From contig JANQPG010000016.1 of the NCBI GenBank assembly GCA_028289545.1, forward strand, positions 1 to 64,000: a stretch of 64,000 nt of DNA. The letters are read 5' to 3'. Shown one piece after another: positions 1-8,432 of this stretch (the first letter of the stretch is position 1; every line of letters begins with the position of its first letter). The notes under the pieces were generated by a model. The model was not told where the DNA came from and did not search any database. It saw only the letters and a list, made by a program, of their open reading frames with translations. Source of the DNA: Woeseiaceae bacterium (lineage in GTDB: Bacteria > Pseudomonadota > Gammaproteobacteria > Steroidobacterales > Woeseiaceae). Made by a program: the position numbers and the translations under genes.

Positions 1-661
1 CCACGGCCTGCGCAGCGGCGGTGTCCCACTCCGACGTGGGGCCGAGCCGCGGATAGACGTCGGCCTTGCCCTCCGCAACCCGGCAAAACTTGAGCGAGCT
101 GCCCATGGGGACAAGTTCGTGTTCGCCGAGTGCTTCGAGAAAAGCGGCGAGCTTGTCGCTGGGGTGCGAGCGGCTGCCGGCAACCCTAGGCGGTTCGGCG
201 CTCCGGCTGCTCACCGAGAGCGGCTCGCCCGGGCCCCCGTCGCGGCGGCGCTCGGCGCCATGACCTTCGCAACCAATGTATGTCGTGCGCTGCACCGGGA
301 CGTTGACAACGCCGAGCACGGGACGATGCGAACGAATCAGCGCAATGTTCACCGTAAACTCGCCGTTGCGTTTGACGAACTCTTTTGTTCCGTCGAGAGG
401 ATCGACGAGCCAGTACTCCGACCATGCGGCGCGTTCGGCGTAGGACGGCAGGCCACCTTCCTCGGACAGTACGGGAATATCGGGGCTGATTTCGGCCAGT
501 CCCGCGGCGATCAGGCGATGTGCGGCCAGATCGGCCGCCGTTACCGGCGATGCGTCCGCTTTGTTTTGTACGTCGAAGTCTGTAGCGTAGACTTCCATTA
601 TCGCCCGGCCCGCATCTTCGGCGAGATCGACCACGGCTTCGATGAGTTCAACCGCTTGCAT
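1..661 (-). CDS. cysQ: 3'(2'),5'-bisphosphate nucleotidase CysQ, partial at left edge
   Basis: This is a lithium-sensitive phosphatase of the inositol-monophosphatase superfamily, which removes 3'-phosphoadenosine 5'-phosphate formed during sulfate assimilation. The minus-strand frame opens with ATG at 661 (MQAVELIEAVVDLAED) and stays open to the window edge, so the C terminus is missing. Visible metal-site motifs are the LSEEG glutamate and the signature WLVDPLDGTKEF. GSSLKFCRVAEGKADVYPR and SEWDTAAAQA are the typical C-terminal substrate-site motifs. It is divergent from yrfG, with 84 bp between the starts. CysQ near nucleotide-hydrolase genes such as yrfG and nudE is a common gammaproteobacterial arrangement. 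Confidence 0.9.
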   Translation of the reverse strand, partial: MQAVELIEAVVDLAEDAGRAIMEVYATDFDVQNKADASPVTAADLAAHRLIAAGLAEISPDIPVLSEEGGLPSYAERAAWSEYWLVDPLDGTKEFVKRNGEFTVNIALIRSHRPVLGVVNVPVQRTTYIGCEGHGAERRRDGGPGEPLSVSSRSAEPPRVAGSRSHPSDKLAAFLEALGEHELVPMGSSLKFCRVAEGKADVYPRLGPTSEWDTAAAQAV

Positions 662-745
662 GTCTTGTCGTCCTGTGTTGATCGCGTCGTCCGAGATCCT
701 AAGATTCGTTCGTGTTGCGGCGGCGAAGTATAGAACAAAAGCTCA

Positions 746-1417
746 ATGACACGACCGGAATCCACTCAAACCCTCATGGCAGCCTGCAAGACGCTCATGC
801 TCGACATGGACGGCACGCTGCTGGACCTGGCTTTCGACAACTACGTCTGGAAGCAGCTTGTGCCCGAGCGATACGCTGCCCGCCACGATATGGCTTTCGA
901 TGAAGCGCGCACGCGGCTAATGGCGCGCTACGGCGAAGTCCAGGGTGACCTCAAGTGGTATTGCCTCGACCATTGGAGCGAGGAGCTCGGGATGGACATG
1001 CTGGCGCTGCATCGCGATGTCGATCATCGCATCGGCTACCTTCCCGGCGCGGAGCGATTTCTGAAACGTGTTCACGATCATCACATTCGCGTCATTCTCG
1101 TGACCAACTCGCATCCGGATACTCTGGGCCTGAAAGACGGAGCAACCGGACTGACGCGCTACTTCGACGCGGTGTACAGCTCGCACGACTTTGGGCATCC
1201 CAAGGAGCGGCAGGGTTTCTGGCACGCGCTGGAGGAGGCGGAAGGCTTCGATGCCGCGCACTCGGTTATGGTCGACGACACGCACTCCGTGCTCCGGAGC
1301 GCACGCGATTACGGTATTGCCGGCGTTGTGGCTGTGGCCAGGCCGGATACCTCCGAGCCGTTGCGACCCAGCAGCGGTTTTGTCGATATAGAGGGTGTCC
1401 AGGAATTGCTGGACTGA
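746..1417 (+). CDS. yrfG: GMP/IMP nucleotidase, HAD superfamily (YrfG-like)
   Basis: This cytosolic HAD-family phosphatase of 223 residues is expected to dephosphorylate GMP and IMP. HAD motif I is DMDGT with the nucleophile at D20 and general acid at D22; motif II is TNS at about 120-122; the late acidic pair is in MVDDTHS near residue 175. The cap region between motifs I and II (FDNYVWKQLVPERYA) is typical of the YrfG subfamily. ATG 746 is used; an in-frame ATG at 776 is an alternative, and neither has a clear Shine-Dalgarno. A TATAGA sequence near 729 could be a -10 element. It faces rhlB tail to tail. Confidence 0.85.
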   Translation: MTRPESTQTLMAACKTLMLDMDGTLLDLAFDNYVWKQLVPERYAARHDMAFDEARTRLMARYGEVQGDLKWYCLDHWSEELGMDMLALHRDVDHRIGYLPGAERFLKRVHDHHIRVILVTNSHPDTLGLKDGATGLTRYFDAVYSSHDFGHPKERQGFWHALEEAEGFDAAHSVMVDDTHSVLRSARDYGIAGVVAVARPDTSEPLRPSSGFVDIEGVQELLD

Positions 1418-1490
1418 CGCGCCGTGCGTGCTGGCGGGCCTGACTTCTGCTTATCGCGGGTTCTGTCTTCTCAACCCGAGAGCTTTCCAC

Positions 1491-2804
1491 TCAACGTGGA
1501 TTCTGTCTTCTGGGACGTCGGTCACCGCGTCCGCCGCCTCGTCTTCCGGGCGGGCCCGAGCGTCGGGGTTTTCTTGCCGGGCGTTCGATCTTGGGCAACT
1601 GTTCCTGCGTGTAGTTCGCGGCCGGAATCTTGTGACCAATATAGTCCTCGATGTCCGGCAGCGACATTGCGTAGCTCTCGCAAGCGAAACTGATCGCATT
1701 GCCGGCGGCTCCGGCGCGGGCCGTGCGGCCGATACGGTGCACGTAGTCTTCGGCATCCTGCGGCAGGTCGTAGTTGATGACGTACTGCACGTCCGGGATG
1801 TGCAGTCCGCGTGACGCGACGTCGGTGCCGATGAGTACCGGCAGCTCGCCGCTCTGGAAATCCATCAGCATGCGCAGCCGCTTTTTCTGCGGAACGTCGC
1901 CCGAGATTGCGCGCGCGTTGATCCCGTTAGCCAGCAGATAGGCCTCGACACGTTCGGCGTCACGCTTCATGTTGACGAACACCATGATGCGCGCGTCGCC
2001 CATTTCGGCGATCAGGCCAATCAAGAGCGGCAGCTTGTCTTCGTTGGCGGGATAGAAGATCGCCTGGCGCACACGGTCGGCCGTTACCTTATCGGGCTCT
2101 ATGCGAATGAGCTCGGGTTCGTTCATGTGCTCGTAAGCAAGCTCCATGACGCGATGCGAAAGCGTCGCCGAAAACAGCAGGTTGAGACGCTGCTCGGGTT
2201 TCGGAAGGCGCCGCAGCAGGTAGCGGATGTCCTTGATGAAGCCCAGGTCGAACATGCGGTCCGCTTCGTCGAGTATGGCTACCTGCACCTGGTCGAGCTT
2301 GAAAACACCCTGCTTGTAGTAGTCGATGATACGGCCGGGCGTGCCGATCAGGAGGTCGATTCCGTCTTCGATCGTGCGCCGCTGTTTTTCGTAGTCCGTG
2401 CCGCCGAACGCGAGGCCAATCTTGAGCCCCGTGTGCTTGCCGAGCACCTCGGCGTCCTTCGCAATCTGTACGGCAAGTTCGCGGGTTGGCGCAAGTGCAA
2501 ATATGCGCGGTTGCCGTTTTTGGGCTTTTGGTGCGTTGTCGGCATTTTCCACCGGGGCCTCGGCACCGTCGTCGCCGGCTGCGGTCGACAGCACGCGCTG
2601 ATACGCCGCAATCAGAAACGCCGCTGTCTTTCCGGTACCCGTCTGTGCCTGTCCGGCGACGTCCCGGTTGTCGAGCGCGATCGGCAGCGTGCTGGCCTGA
2701 ATGGGTGTGCAGAATTCGAATCCGGCGTCGCGGATTCCAGCCAGAAGATCCTGATCGAGGTCAAGTGTATCGAATCTGAGATCACTCAGATGGTTTTGGC
2801 TCAT
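1491..2804 (-). CDS. rhlB: ATP-dependent DEAD-box RNA helicase RhlB
   Basis: RhlB is a DEAD-box helicase that in gammaproteobacteria unwinds structured RNA for the degradosome. The 437-residue product has all family motifs: the Q motif with PIQ, Walker A AQTGTGKT, PTRELA, TPGR, DEAD (AILDEADRM), SAT, and the C-terminal HRIGRTAR. An Ala/Glu-rich insert of about 20 residues follows motif I. The tail after residue 400 is basic and Arg/Gly-rich (RRGGGRGDRRPRR), as expected for an RNA-binding tail. It is divergent from trxA-rho, the conserved gammaproteobacterial layout. A short hairpin with seven U residues lies just before its ATG. Confidence 0.93.
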   Translation of the reverse strand: MSQNHLSDLRFDTLDLDQDLLAGIRDAGFEFCTPIQASTLPIALDNRDVAGQAQTGTGKTAAFLIAAYQRVLSTAAGDDGAEAPVENADNAPKAQKRQPRIFALAPTRELAVQIAKDAEVLGKHTGLKIGLAFGGTDYEKQRRTIEDGIDLLIGTPGRIIDYYKQGVFKLDQVQVAILDEADRMFDLGFIKDIRYLLRRLPKPEQRLNLLFSATLSHRVMELAYEHMNEPELIRIEPDKVTADRVRQAIFYPANEDKLPLLIGLIAEMGDARIMVFVNMKRDAERVEAYLLANGINARAISGDVPQKKRLRMLMDFQSGELPVLIGTDVASRGLHIPDVQYVINYDLPQDAEDYVHRIGRTARAGAAGNAISFACESYAMSLPDIEDYIGHKIPAANYTQEQLPKIERPARKPRRSGPPGRRGGGRGDRRPRRQNPR

Positions 2805-2818
2805 GGAGCGGTAGTCCT

Positions 2819-2839
2819 AAAAAAAGCCGATTAAGGCTT
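2819..2839 (-). terminator. Small hairpin plus U-run in the rhlB leader (possible attenuator)
   Basis: On the minus strand, AAGCC (2839-2835), loop TTAATC, GGCTT (2828-2824) is followed by a continuous run of T to 2819. This ends 14 nt before the rhlB start codon. It has the shape of a short intrinsic terminator inside the 5' leader and could set rhlB expression by attenuation. The stem is only five base pairs, so this is a weak call. Confidence 0.3.
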
Positions 2840-3096
2840 GCAAAATGGCTCGCGAAGCGGTCAAATTGGCGTTAATTCGACGCGACACTCGTCGCACCTG
2901 CCAGTTTCGCAATTGTCGGTCCCTAAAGAAGTCGATTCCTGAAAAGCCGCCGGCTGCACAGCAGCGCTGGCTTAAAACTGCGACAGTTTGCCTGAGAATT
3001 CGGGCAGCGTCATCCACTTTCCAAGTGCTCGTTCGTCAGGGGGAACTTTCAGCGAGCCTGAATCCCATTCCTTATCTGCTATGGAGGTAGAGGCCG

Positions 3097-3423
3097 GTGA
3101 GTGAAAACATCGTACACACCAGCGACGCAAACTTTGACACGGATGTTCTGCAATCGGATGTGCCCGTACTGATCGATTTCTGGGCGGAATGGTGTGGCCC
3201 CTGCAAAATGATCGCGCCGCTGCTCGACGAAGCGGCGAGCGAGTACGAAGGTCGTGTGTCGATCGTCAAAATGAACATTGACGAAAATCCTAATACGCCG
3301 CAGAAGTTCGGTATACGCAGTATTCCGACACTGATGCTCTTCAAGAACGGGGAAGTTCAGGCACAGAAGCTCGGCTCGATGTCGAAGGGCCAGCTCGCCG
3401 AATTCCTCGACGGTAATCTGTGA
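3097..3423 (+). CDS. trxA: Thioredoxin TrxA
   Basis: This is cytosolic thioredoxin of 108 residues, the general disulfide reductant; it would also feed electrons to the cytoplasmic face of DsbD encoded at 22.6-24.8 kb. The active site WCGPC has C33 and C36, preceded by DFWAEW, and the cis-proline is in SIPTLMLF. The start is GTG at 3097, which gives the standard length and sits behind GGAGG at 3083-3087. rho begins 9 nt after its stop, so the two genes are probably co-transcribed, as in many gammaproteobacteria. Confidence 0.95.
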   Translation: MSENIVHTSDANFDTDVLQSDVPVLIDFWAEWCGPCKMIAPLLDEAASEYEGRVSIVKMNIDENPNTPQKFGIRSIPTLMLFKNGEVQAQKLGSMSKGQLAEFLDGNL

Positions 3424-3432
3424 CAGTAGTCT

Positions 3433-4863
3433 GTGAGAGGATACTTGGGTAATCAAACGAAAAGCCGGCCGTCAAAAACCGGCAACAAGGGCAAAGGCAA
3501 CGTCAACCGTCGTCGCCGACGGCGTCCTTCGCAAAGCGAATATCCGGACGATGATGCCAGTCTCGAGGTAATACCGCCCGAGCAGCTCGAAGCGAGCAAG
3601 AGCGTCATGAACCTGTCCGAGCTCAAGACGCGGCCTGCGGCTGCGCTCGTCGAGCTTGGCGAATCGCTGGGTCTCGAAAACCTTGCGCGTTCGCGAAAGC
3701 AGGACATCATTTTCTCCGTGCTCAAGGCGCATGCCAAGAACGGCGAAGACATCTACGGCGAGGGTGTGCTCGAAATTCTGCAGGACGGTTTCGGCTTCTT
3801 GCGTTCGGCCGACAGCTCGTATCTGGCGGGTCCGGATGACATCTACGTGAGCCCGAGCCAGATACGCCGCTTTGCGCTCCGTACCGGCGACACCGTATCG
3901 GGTCTCATCCGGCCGCCAAAAGACGGCGAGCGCTACTTCGCGCTGCTCAAGGTAGGACAGATCAATCACGACGCGCCGGAGAACGCGCGTTCGAAAGTGC
4001 TGTTCGAAAACCTGACGCCACTGTTTCCGAAAGACCGGCTCCTGCTCGAACAGGGCAACGGCAGCACCGAGGACCTGACCGCCAGGATCATCGACATGGT
4101 GGCGCCGATCGGTAAAGGTCAGCGTGGACTCATCGTTTCGCCGCCGAAAGCCGGTAAGACGATGTTGCTGCAGAACATTGCGTCGGCCATCTCGGCGAAC
4201 AATCCCGAGGTGGACCTGATGGTGCTGCTCATCGACGAACGCCCGGAAGAGGTGACCGAGATGGAACGCACGGTGCGTGGCGAAGTCGTGTCGTCGACCT
4301 TCGACGAACCGGCCAGCCGGCATGTGCAGGTTGCCGACATGGTGATCGAGAAGGCCAAACGCCTCGTCGAGCACAAGCGCGACGTGGTCATCCTGCTCGA
4401 TTCCATTACCCGTCTGGCGCGCGCGTACAATACCGTTGTGCCGTCGTCGGGCAAAGTGCTGACCGGCGGTGTCGACGCGAATGCGCTGCATCGGCCCAAG
4501 CGGTTCTTCGGCGCTGCGCGCAATATCGAAGAAGGCGGCAGCCTGACGATTCTGGCGACGGCGCTCGTGGACACCGGCTCGAAGATGGACGAAGTGATCT
4601 ACGAGGAGTTCAAAGGCACCGGCAACATGGAGATCCACCTGGATCGCCGTATTGCCGAAAAGCGCACTTTCCCGGCGATCAACATCAATCGTTCCGGTAC
4701 GCGCAAGGAAGAGCTTCTGACCGATCCGGACGAGCTGCAGAAGATGTGGGTGCTGCGCAAGGTGCTGCATCCGATGGACGAGCTGGCTGCAATCGAGTTC
4801 CTGTTGAACAAGCTGCAGGACACGAAGACCAATGCGCAGTTCTTCGAGGCGATGAAGCGCTGA
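3433..4863 (+). CDS. rho: Transcription termination factor Rho
   Basis: Rho is the hexameric RNA-dependent ATPase that terminates transcription. The reading frame encodes 476 residues from GTG 3433. From Met59 (ATG 3607, [12 protein letters not shown]) it aligns along its whole length with the usual 418-419-residue Rho. Visible parts are the cold-shock-like RNA-binding domain (DGFGFLRS), Walker A PPKAGKTM, Walker [14 protein letters not shown], the Q-loop region [21 protein letters not shown], and the R-loop near GTRKEELL. The extra N-terminal 58 residues are strongly basic (RRRRRRPSQ) and then acidic. A TTG at 3445 behind AGAGGA is a further possible start, so the true N terminus is open. 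Confidence 0.95.
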   Translation: MRGYLGNQTKSRPSKTGNKGKGNVNRRRRRRPSQSEYPDDDASLEVIPPEQLEASKSVMNLSELKTRPAAALVELGESLGLENLARSRKQDIIFSVLKAHAKNGEDIYGEGVLEILQDGFGFLRSADSSYLAGPDDIYVSPSQIRRFALRTGDTVSGLIRPPKDGERYFALLKVGQINHDAPENARSKVLFENLTPLFPKDRLLLEQGNGSTEDLTARIIDMVAPIGKGQRGLIVSPPKAGKTMLLQNIASAISANNPEVDLMVLLIDERPEEVTEMERTVRGEVVSSTFDEPASRHVQVADMVIEKAKRLVEHKRDVVILLDSITRLARAYNTVVPSSGKVLTGGVDANALHRPKRFFGAARNIEEGGSLTILATALVDTGSKMDEVIYEEFKGTGNMEIHLDRRIAEKRTFPAININRSGTRKEELLTDPDELQKMWVLRKVLHPMDELAAIEFLLNKLQDTKTNAQFFEAMKR

Positions 4864-4907
4864 GCCGTGCCAGGCCAGGTTTGCTGCCTGCCGACGAGAA
4901 AGTAGAA

Positions 4908-4933
4908 ACGGGGCCTATCGGCCCCGTTTTCTT
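4908..4933. terminator. Rho-independent terminator after rho, probably bidirectional
   Basis: A perfect eight-pair stem ACGGGGCC / GGCCCCGT around the loop TATC is followed by TTTTCTT on the plus strand. It lies 44 nt after the rho stop and 34 nt past the convergent chrA stop. An A-rich stretch on its left side could let it serve chrA as well. Confidence 0.85.
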
Positions 4934-4966
4934 ATCGATGCTTTTTCGCACTGGCCGGGAGCGCGC

Positions 4967-6166
4967 CTAGAATCCCGCCAGCATTGTTGCCGTCGTGCGA
5001 GCGCCGACGCACCAGACGACCACCCACAACGCAGACACGTTCCAGCGCACGAGCGCGGCAAACGCGAACGCGGCGATCAGAAGATCGACGATCCCGGTTG
5101 CCGCCGAGGTAAATACCGGGTCGTACAGCGCGGCGCCGAGCAGACCCACGACGGCGGCGTTGACGCCGGCAATGAACCGCAGGGCGGCCGGCCGTCTCGA
5201 CAGGTTCCGCCAGAACGGCAATACGCCCGCCAGCAACAGGAAACCGGGCACGAAGATCGCGAGGGTTGCAAGCAGGGCGCCCGCGATACCGCCGCTGGCG
5301 CCGGGCAGCAGCGCGCCGAGGTAGCTGGCCAGCGTAAACATGGGGCCCGGCACGGCCTGAGCGGCGCCGTAGCCGGCCAGAAACTCGTCAGCGGCGATCC
5401 ACCCGGGCTTTACCACGGTTTCTTCGAGCAGCGGCAGCACGACGTGACCGCCGCCGAACACGAGTGCCCCTGCACGGTAGAAGGCGTCGACCGTGGCAAC
5501 TGCAGGGTGATTGCTCGTCGCCAGGATCGGCAGCCCGACGAGCAGCGCGACGAATACCGTCAGTAGAACAAAGCCGATACGGCGGCCGATGCCGACGTCG
5601 ACAGGTTTACCGTCCTGCGGACCGGCCGCACGGCACAGCACAAAACCCGAAATGCCGCCGAGCAGGATGACGGCGATCTGCGTCCAGGCGGATCCGATGC
5701 TCAGCATGAGGCCAACGGCGGCCAGCGCAATCAGTATGCGCTGCCAGTCCGGTGTGAGGCTCCGCGCCATCCCGACCAGACCGTGCGCAACCACGGCGAG
5801 CGCAACAATTTTGAGGCCGTGGATCGCCGCAGCGGCGAGCGCTCCGTCCAGAGCGGGCAGCAGGCCTGCAAACGCAAACAGCAGGACCGCGGACGGCAGC
5901 GTAAATGCCACAAAAGCGGCCAGAGCACCGAGTGGGCCGGCCTGCGTCAGTCCAATAGCAAAACCGAGCTGGCTGCTCGCCGGTCCCGGCAGGAATTGGC
6001 ACAGCGCCAGTAGTTCGGCGAACTGGCGGTCGTCGAGCCACTTCCGTCGCTCCACGAATTCGGTTCGGAAATAGCCAATGTGGGCAATGGGCCCGCCGAA
6101 CGAGGTGACGCCGAGCTTTCCGAACGCCCGAAACACGGCCGAGGCCTTGCGGGGTTTACCGGCCAC
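4967..6166 (-). CDS. chrA: Chromate/anion transporter ChrA, two-domain form
   Basis: This is a polytopic inner-membrane protein of the CHR family, whose studied members expel chromate. At 399 residues it is a long-chain ChrA with two homologous halves. The N-terminal half has the signature FGKLGVTSFGGPIAHIGYF and QFLPGPASSQLG; the C-terminal half has the matching ALVFGGGHVVLP and AVPGPMFTLASYLG. About ten hydrophobic segments are evident. The start is GTG at 6166 (MAGKPRK). There is no sulfur-assimilation gene or ChrB regulator beside it, so chromate is the family substrate rather than something shown here. Confidence 0.9.
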   Translation of the reverse strand: MAGKPRKASAVFRAFGKLGVTSFGGPIAHIGYFRTEFVERRKWLDDRQFAELLALCQFLPGPASSQLGFAIGLTQAGPLGALAAFVAFTLPSAVLLFAFAGLLPALDGALAAAAIHGLKIVALAVVAHGLVGMARSLTPDWQRILIALAAVGLMLSIGSAWTQIAVILLGGISGFVLCRAAGPQDGKPVDVGIGRRIGFVLLTVFVALLVGLPILATSNHPAVATVDAFYRAGALVFGGGHVVLPLLEETVVKPGWIAADEFLAGYGAAQAVPGPMFTLASYLGALLPGASGGIAGALLATLAIFVPGFLLLAGVLPFWRNLSRRPAALRFIAGVNAAVVGLLGAALYDPVFTSAATGIVDLLIAAFAFAALVRWNVSALWVVVWCVGARTTATMLAGF

Positions 6167-6214
6167 GTCGAAGGTGATCTTTTTCCGCCGAAGCGGTCGC
6201 CAGGAAAACGGGGT

Positions 6215-6565
6215 CTAGAAAAACTCGACGTGGTCGATCAGCAGTTTACCCTCGTCTTCGATCAGCACCATCTCGGCAACAAACTGATCGTCGGTGTTGC
6301 TGAGGTACTGCTTCCAGACGACGGCCACCGAGCCGGCGCGCCGGAAAATGGCAACGGGTTCGCGGCGCGTAAACGTGCCCCATTGGGCCTGGTAGCGTTT
6401 ACACACCTTCTCCAGGTGCTCGGGCGTAACGACGGCCTTGAGTCGAGCCGTGAAGTCTCGTGTGTGCGCGGCGTGGTCGATGGCTGTTGACGCCTTCATC
6501 AGATTGTCCATGAGCGGATCGGCGGCTGCCCAGATTTGATCGTCTTTTTCCGAGGCGAGTTGCAT
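6215..6565 (-). CDS. Small protein of unknown function, possibly NTF2/SnoaL-like
   Basis: I do not recognise this 116-residue cytosolic protein with certainty. The pattern of an N-terminal helical part (AADPLMDNLMKAS) followed by strands ending in VWKQYLSN, FVAEMVLIEDEGKLLIDHVEFF resembles the cone-shaped NTF2-like fold, in which a curved sheet closes on a C-terminal strand. No catalytic motif can be named. ATG 6565 has AAGGAT about six nt upstream. It lies 48 nt beyond the chrA start, on the same strand, so the two may be co-transcribed. An 18-bp perfect palindrome lies about 20 nt upstream of its start. Confidence 0.55.
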   Translation of the reverse strand: MQLASEKDDQIWAAADPLMDNLMKASTAIDHAAHTRDFTARLKAVVTPEHLEKVCKRYQAQWGTFTRREPVAIFRRAGSVAVVWKQYLSNTDDQFVAEMVLIEDEGKLLIDHVEFF

Positions 6566-6585
6566 GGCATATCCTTTAGAGAATT

Positions 6586-6603
6586 AGTCAGCTGGAGCTG
6601 ACT
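6586..6603. repeat. Perfect 8-bp inverted repeat upstream of the 6215-6565 gene
   Basis: AGTCAGCT-GG-AGCTGACT is a perfect dyad of 8 bp per arm, 20 nt upstream of ATG 6565. A related AGCTGGAACTG follows directly. A dyad of this size close to a start codon suits a repressor operator, but no regulator can be named. Confidence 0.4.
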
Positions 6604-6649
6604 AGCTGGAACTGAATGGCATTGCGCGATTGCGGCCCGCAGGGCCAAC

Positions 6650-7327
6650 TTACGTCGCAACGTTGCTGCGGTTCACGTCAAGGATAAAGCCTGTACCGGC
6701 TTTTTCGAAGCACTTCTCGAGTTCTCCGAAGCCTCTGTCGAGCTTGAGCTGCATTTCTTCCGCGTAGACGGGCACAAGATCGTAGAAGCAGATGGTGTCG
6801 CCGGAATCCGCGCGCAGCTGGAAAAAGGCAGGGTCCAGCCAGTAGGGCGGCGCAAGGCAAACACCCGTAAATGCCGTGTTGGCGATCGGTGTTGCGGGAC
6901 TACCGTTGGGGATCGAGTGCCCCCAGCCGATCCAGGTGTCGAATTGAAGCGGCAACCGGCCTACATATTCCAGCCAGCGCAACGGCCAGCCCAGATCGCC
7001 GTCCCGCCAGGTGTCATTCGAGACGGGCCAGTCTCGCGGCAGCGCGAGCAGCAGCTCGGCGCGCTCGAAGTCCTCCATGTCGTTCGGAACCGGCATCGGC
7101 GTATTGCTGATACCGCTCGTGACAATGACCTGATGGTGGGCCGGTCTGCGCGTCCGCACGTGCAGCAGGGAGAGCGTTCTCCCGTCATCACCCGTCATCT
7201 CCAACACTTGCGCGACTTCGCCGACGTAACGCTCAACGTGAGCCTTTATGGCATCAAAGTGTTGCGCCTCCGGTTCGTGCCCCATCCGCCGACACAGCTC
7301 GTCGGCCGCTTTGTTTCCCGTTGCCAT
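6650..7327 (-). CDS. Suppressor-of-fused (SUFU) domain protein
   Basis: The protein matches the bacterial SUFU domain family. Diagnostic stretches are VIVTSGISNTPMPVP, ERAELLLALPRDWP, GWPLRWLEYVGRLP and WIGWGHSIPNG, followed by the VCLAPPYWLDPAFF segment and a C-terminal ICFYDLVPVYAEEM. In bacteria SUFU-domain proteins often serve as immunity proteins against secreted polymorphic toxins, but no toxin gene is nearby, so this one could be an orphan. I chose ATG 7327, giving 225 residues. GTG 7384 would extend it by 19 residues with no obvious family similarity. The next gene downstream starts at 6565. Confidence 0.7.
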   Translation of the reverse strand: MATGNKAADELCRRMGHEPEAQHFDAIKAHVERYVGEVAQVLEMTGDDGRTLSLLHVRTRRPAHHQVIVTSGISNTPMPVPNDMEDFERAELLLALPRDWPVSNDTWRDGDLGWPLRWLEYVGRLPLQFDTWIGWGHSIPNGSPATPIANTAFTGVCLAPPYWLDPAFFQLRADSGDTICFYDLVPVYAEEMQLKLDRGFGELEKCFEKAGTGFILDVNRSNVAT

Positions 7328-7462
7328 ACCGTTGTTGCAGACTTTCGCTCGCCCCGTATCGATCAAGCTCTTGCTTATACCCACGGCAGGAGGGCAACGT
7401 GGTTTTGGTCACGATGCCAAACAAAAATGAATCCAATTAACCATATAAGGTGCAGAAGGCCC

Positions 7463-8419
7463 TTAGCCGGTTGGATTGAAGCCCCCCGGGGGCCTTTCAA
7501 GTTCCGCGCGTGGCCAAGCCCCCGTGTCAGCGGCCAGCGTGTAGGTGGCCTCCAGAAAATCGAGCAGGTAGTCGTCCGGAGACCCGGCCTCTCTTACGCT
7601 GTCGTACGGCAGGACATACTCGCCGAGTTCCGAGGACCAGTATGCGTCGGCAGGTTCGATCGTCTGCTCCGGAAACCCTTCCGGTGCCGGGTAGGCATAA
7701 GAATAGAACGCCGGGAAGTCGATGCCGCCACCGCCCGGCCAGAAGCCGGCGCTCGATACTTCGTGCGAATACGCTTCTGCCGCCACCCAGTCGGGAAAAT
7801 TCGGAACACCGCCCGGGTGTGTTGGCGCCGCCCGGCCGGTAAACCGGGTGACCGCAAGATCGAAGCTGCCCCAGAAGAAGTGCACGGGGCTAACCTTGCC
7901 CGTAAATCCGGCGCGAAACTCCGTGAACACCCGGTAGATTTGCAGCAGTGCGCGAAGAAAACGGTTGGCGTACTCCGGGTCGTAGTGGTGATGGTCGTGG
8001 TCTTCGTCGAACGGGATTGCGTCCGCGATTTCGCTGGGTACCTTGTGTATTTCGCAGGGCAGACCGAGTTGCTCGAGACTATCGAGCACTTCGTGATAGA
8101 AGCTCGCGACGCTCTTGTCCCGCAACGAGACTCGGCGTTGCTGCCCGTCGCTGACCTGAATATCCAGCTGGTGCGCGAACAGGTCGAAGCTGAGCTCCGC
8201 GGTCCTGCCGCCAAAAGCCACTGGTGACGTCGTGAAGCCTCGTGCCGTCAGGTACAGCGGTACGTGCCAGGAGTGATTGATCCACGGTGTCTGCACGAGC
8301 CGGATCTTGCCGACGACCTGGGTCCAGAGGTGCAGCGTCGCGGCCGTATCGGACCAGGCGTCCCAGGACAGCTCGGGCCAGTCTTCGGGTGTCGAACGGT
8401 TTGTCAGCGGTACGCGCAT
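7463..8419 (-). CDS. DUF5996 family protein
   Basis: This 318-residue cytosolic protein matches the uncharacterised DUF5996 family. Recognisable segments are WPELSWDAWSDTAATLHLW near the start, QVVGKIRLVQTPWINHSWHVPLY, FWGSFDLAVTRFTGR and GFWPGGGGIDFPAFYSYAYP. It contains a histidine-rich stretch (DEDHDHHHYDPEY) mid-protein that could bind metal, though nothing is shown. ATG 8419 is preceded by AGGAAG at good spacing; the open frame further upstream to 8722 overlaps the GNAT gene and is not used. It is the last gene of the hydrolase-DUF3291-GNAT-DUF5996 group and starts 13 nt after the GNAT stop. Function unknown. Confidence 0.8.
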   Translation of the reverse strand: MRVPLTNRSTPEDWPELSWDAWSDTAATLHLWTQVVGKIRLVQTPWINHSWHVPLYLTARGFTTSPVAFGGRTAELSFDLFAHQLDIQVSDGQQRRVSLRDKSVASFYHEVLDSLEQLGLPCEIHKVPSEIADAIPFDEDHDHHHYDPEYANRFLRALLQIYRVFTEFRAGFTGKVSPVHFFWGSFDLAVTRFTGRAAPTHPGGVPNFPDWVAAEAYSHEVSSAGFWPGGGGIDFPAFYSYAYPAPEGFPEQTIEPADAYWSSELGEYVLPYDSVREAGSPDDYLLDFLEATYTLAADTGAWPRAELERPPGGFNPTG

Positions 8420-8432
8420 GTTTGTCTTCCTG

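Noticed and set aside
119..733. Long plus-strand frame over cysQ
   Set aside because: Opposite strand of a clear CysQ sequence; its translation has no domain.
1461..1511. Direct repeat TTCTGTCTTCT at 1461 and 1501 around the rhlB stop
   Set aside because: Eleven bp, 40 bp apart; it duplicates the RRQNPR codons of RhlB and looks like a local duplication without further structure.
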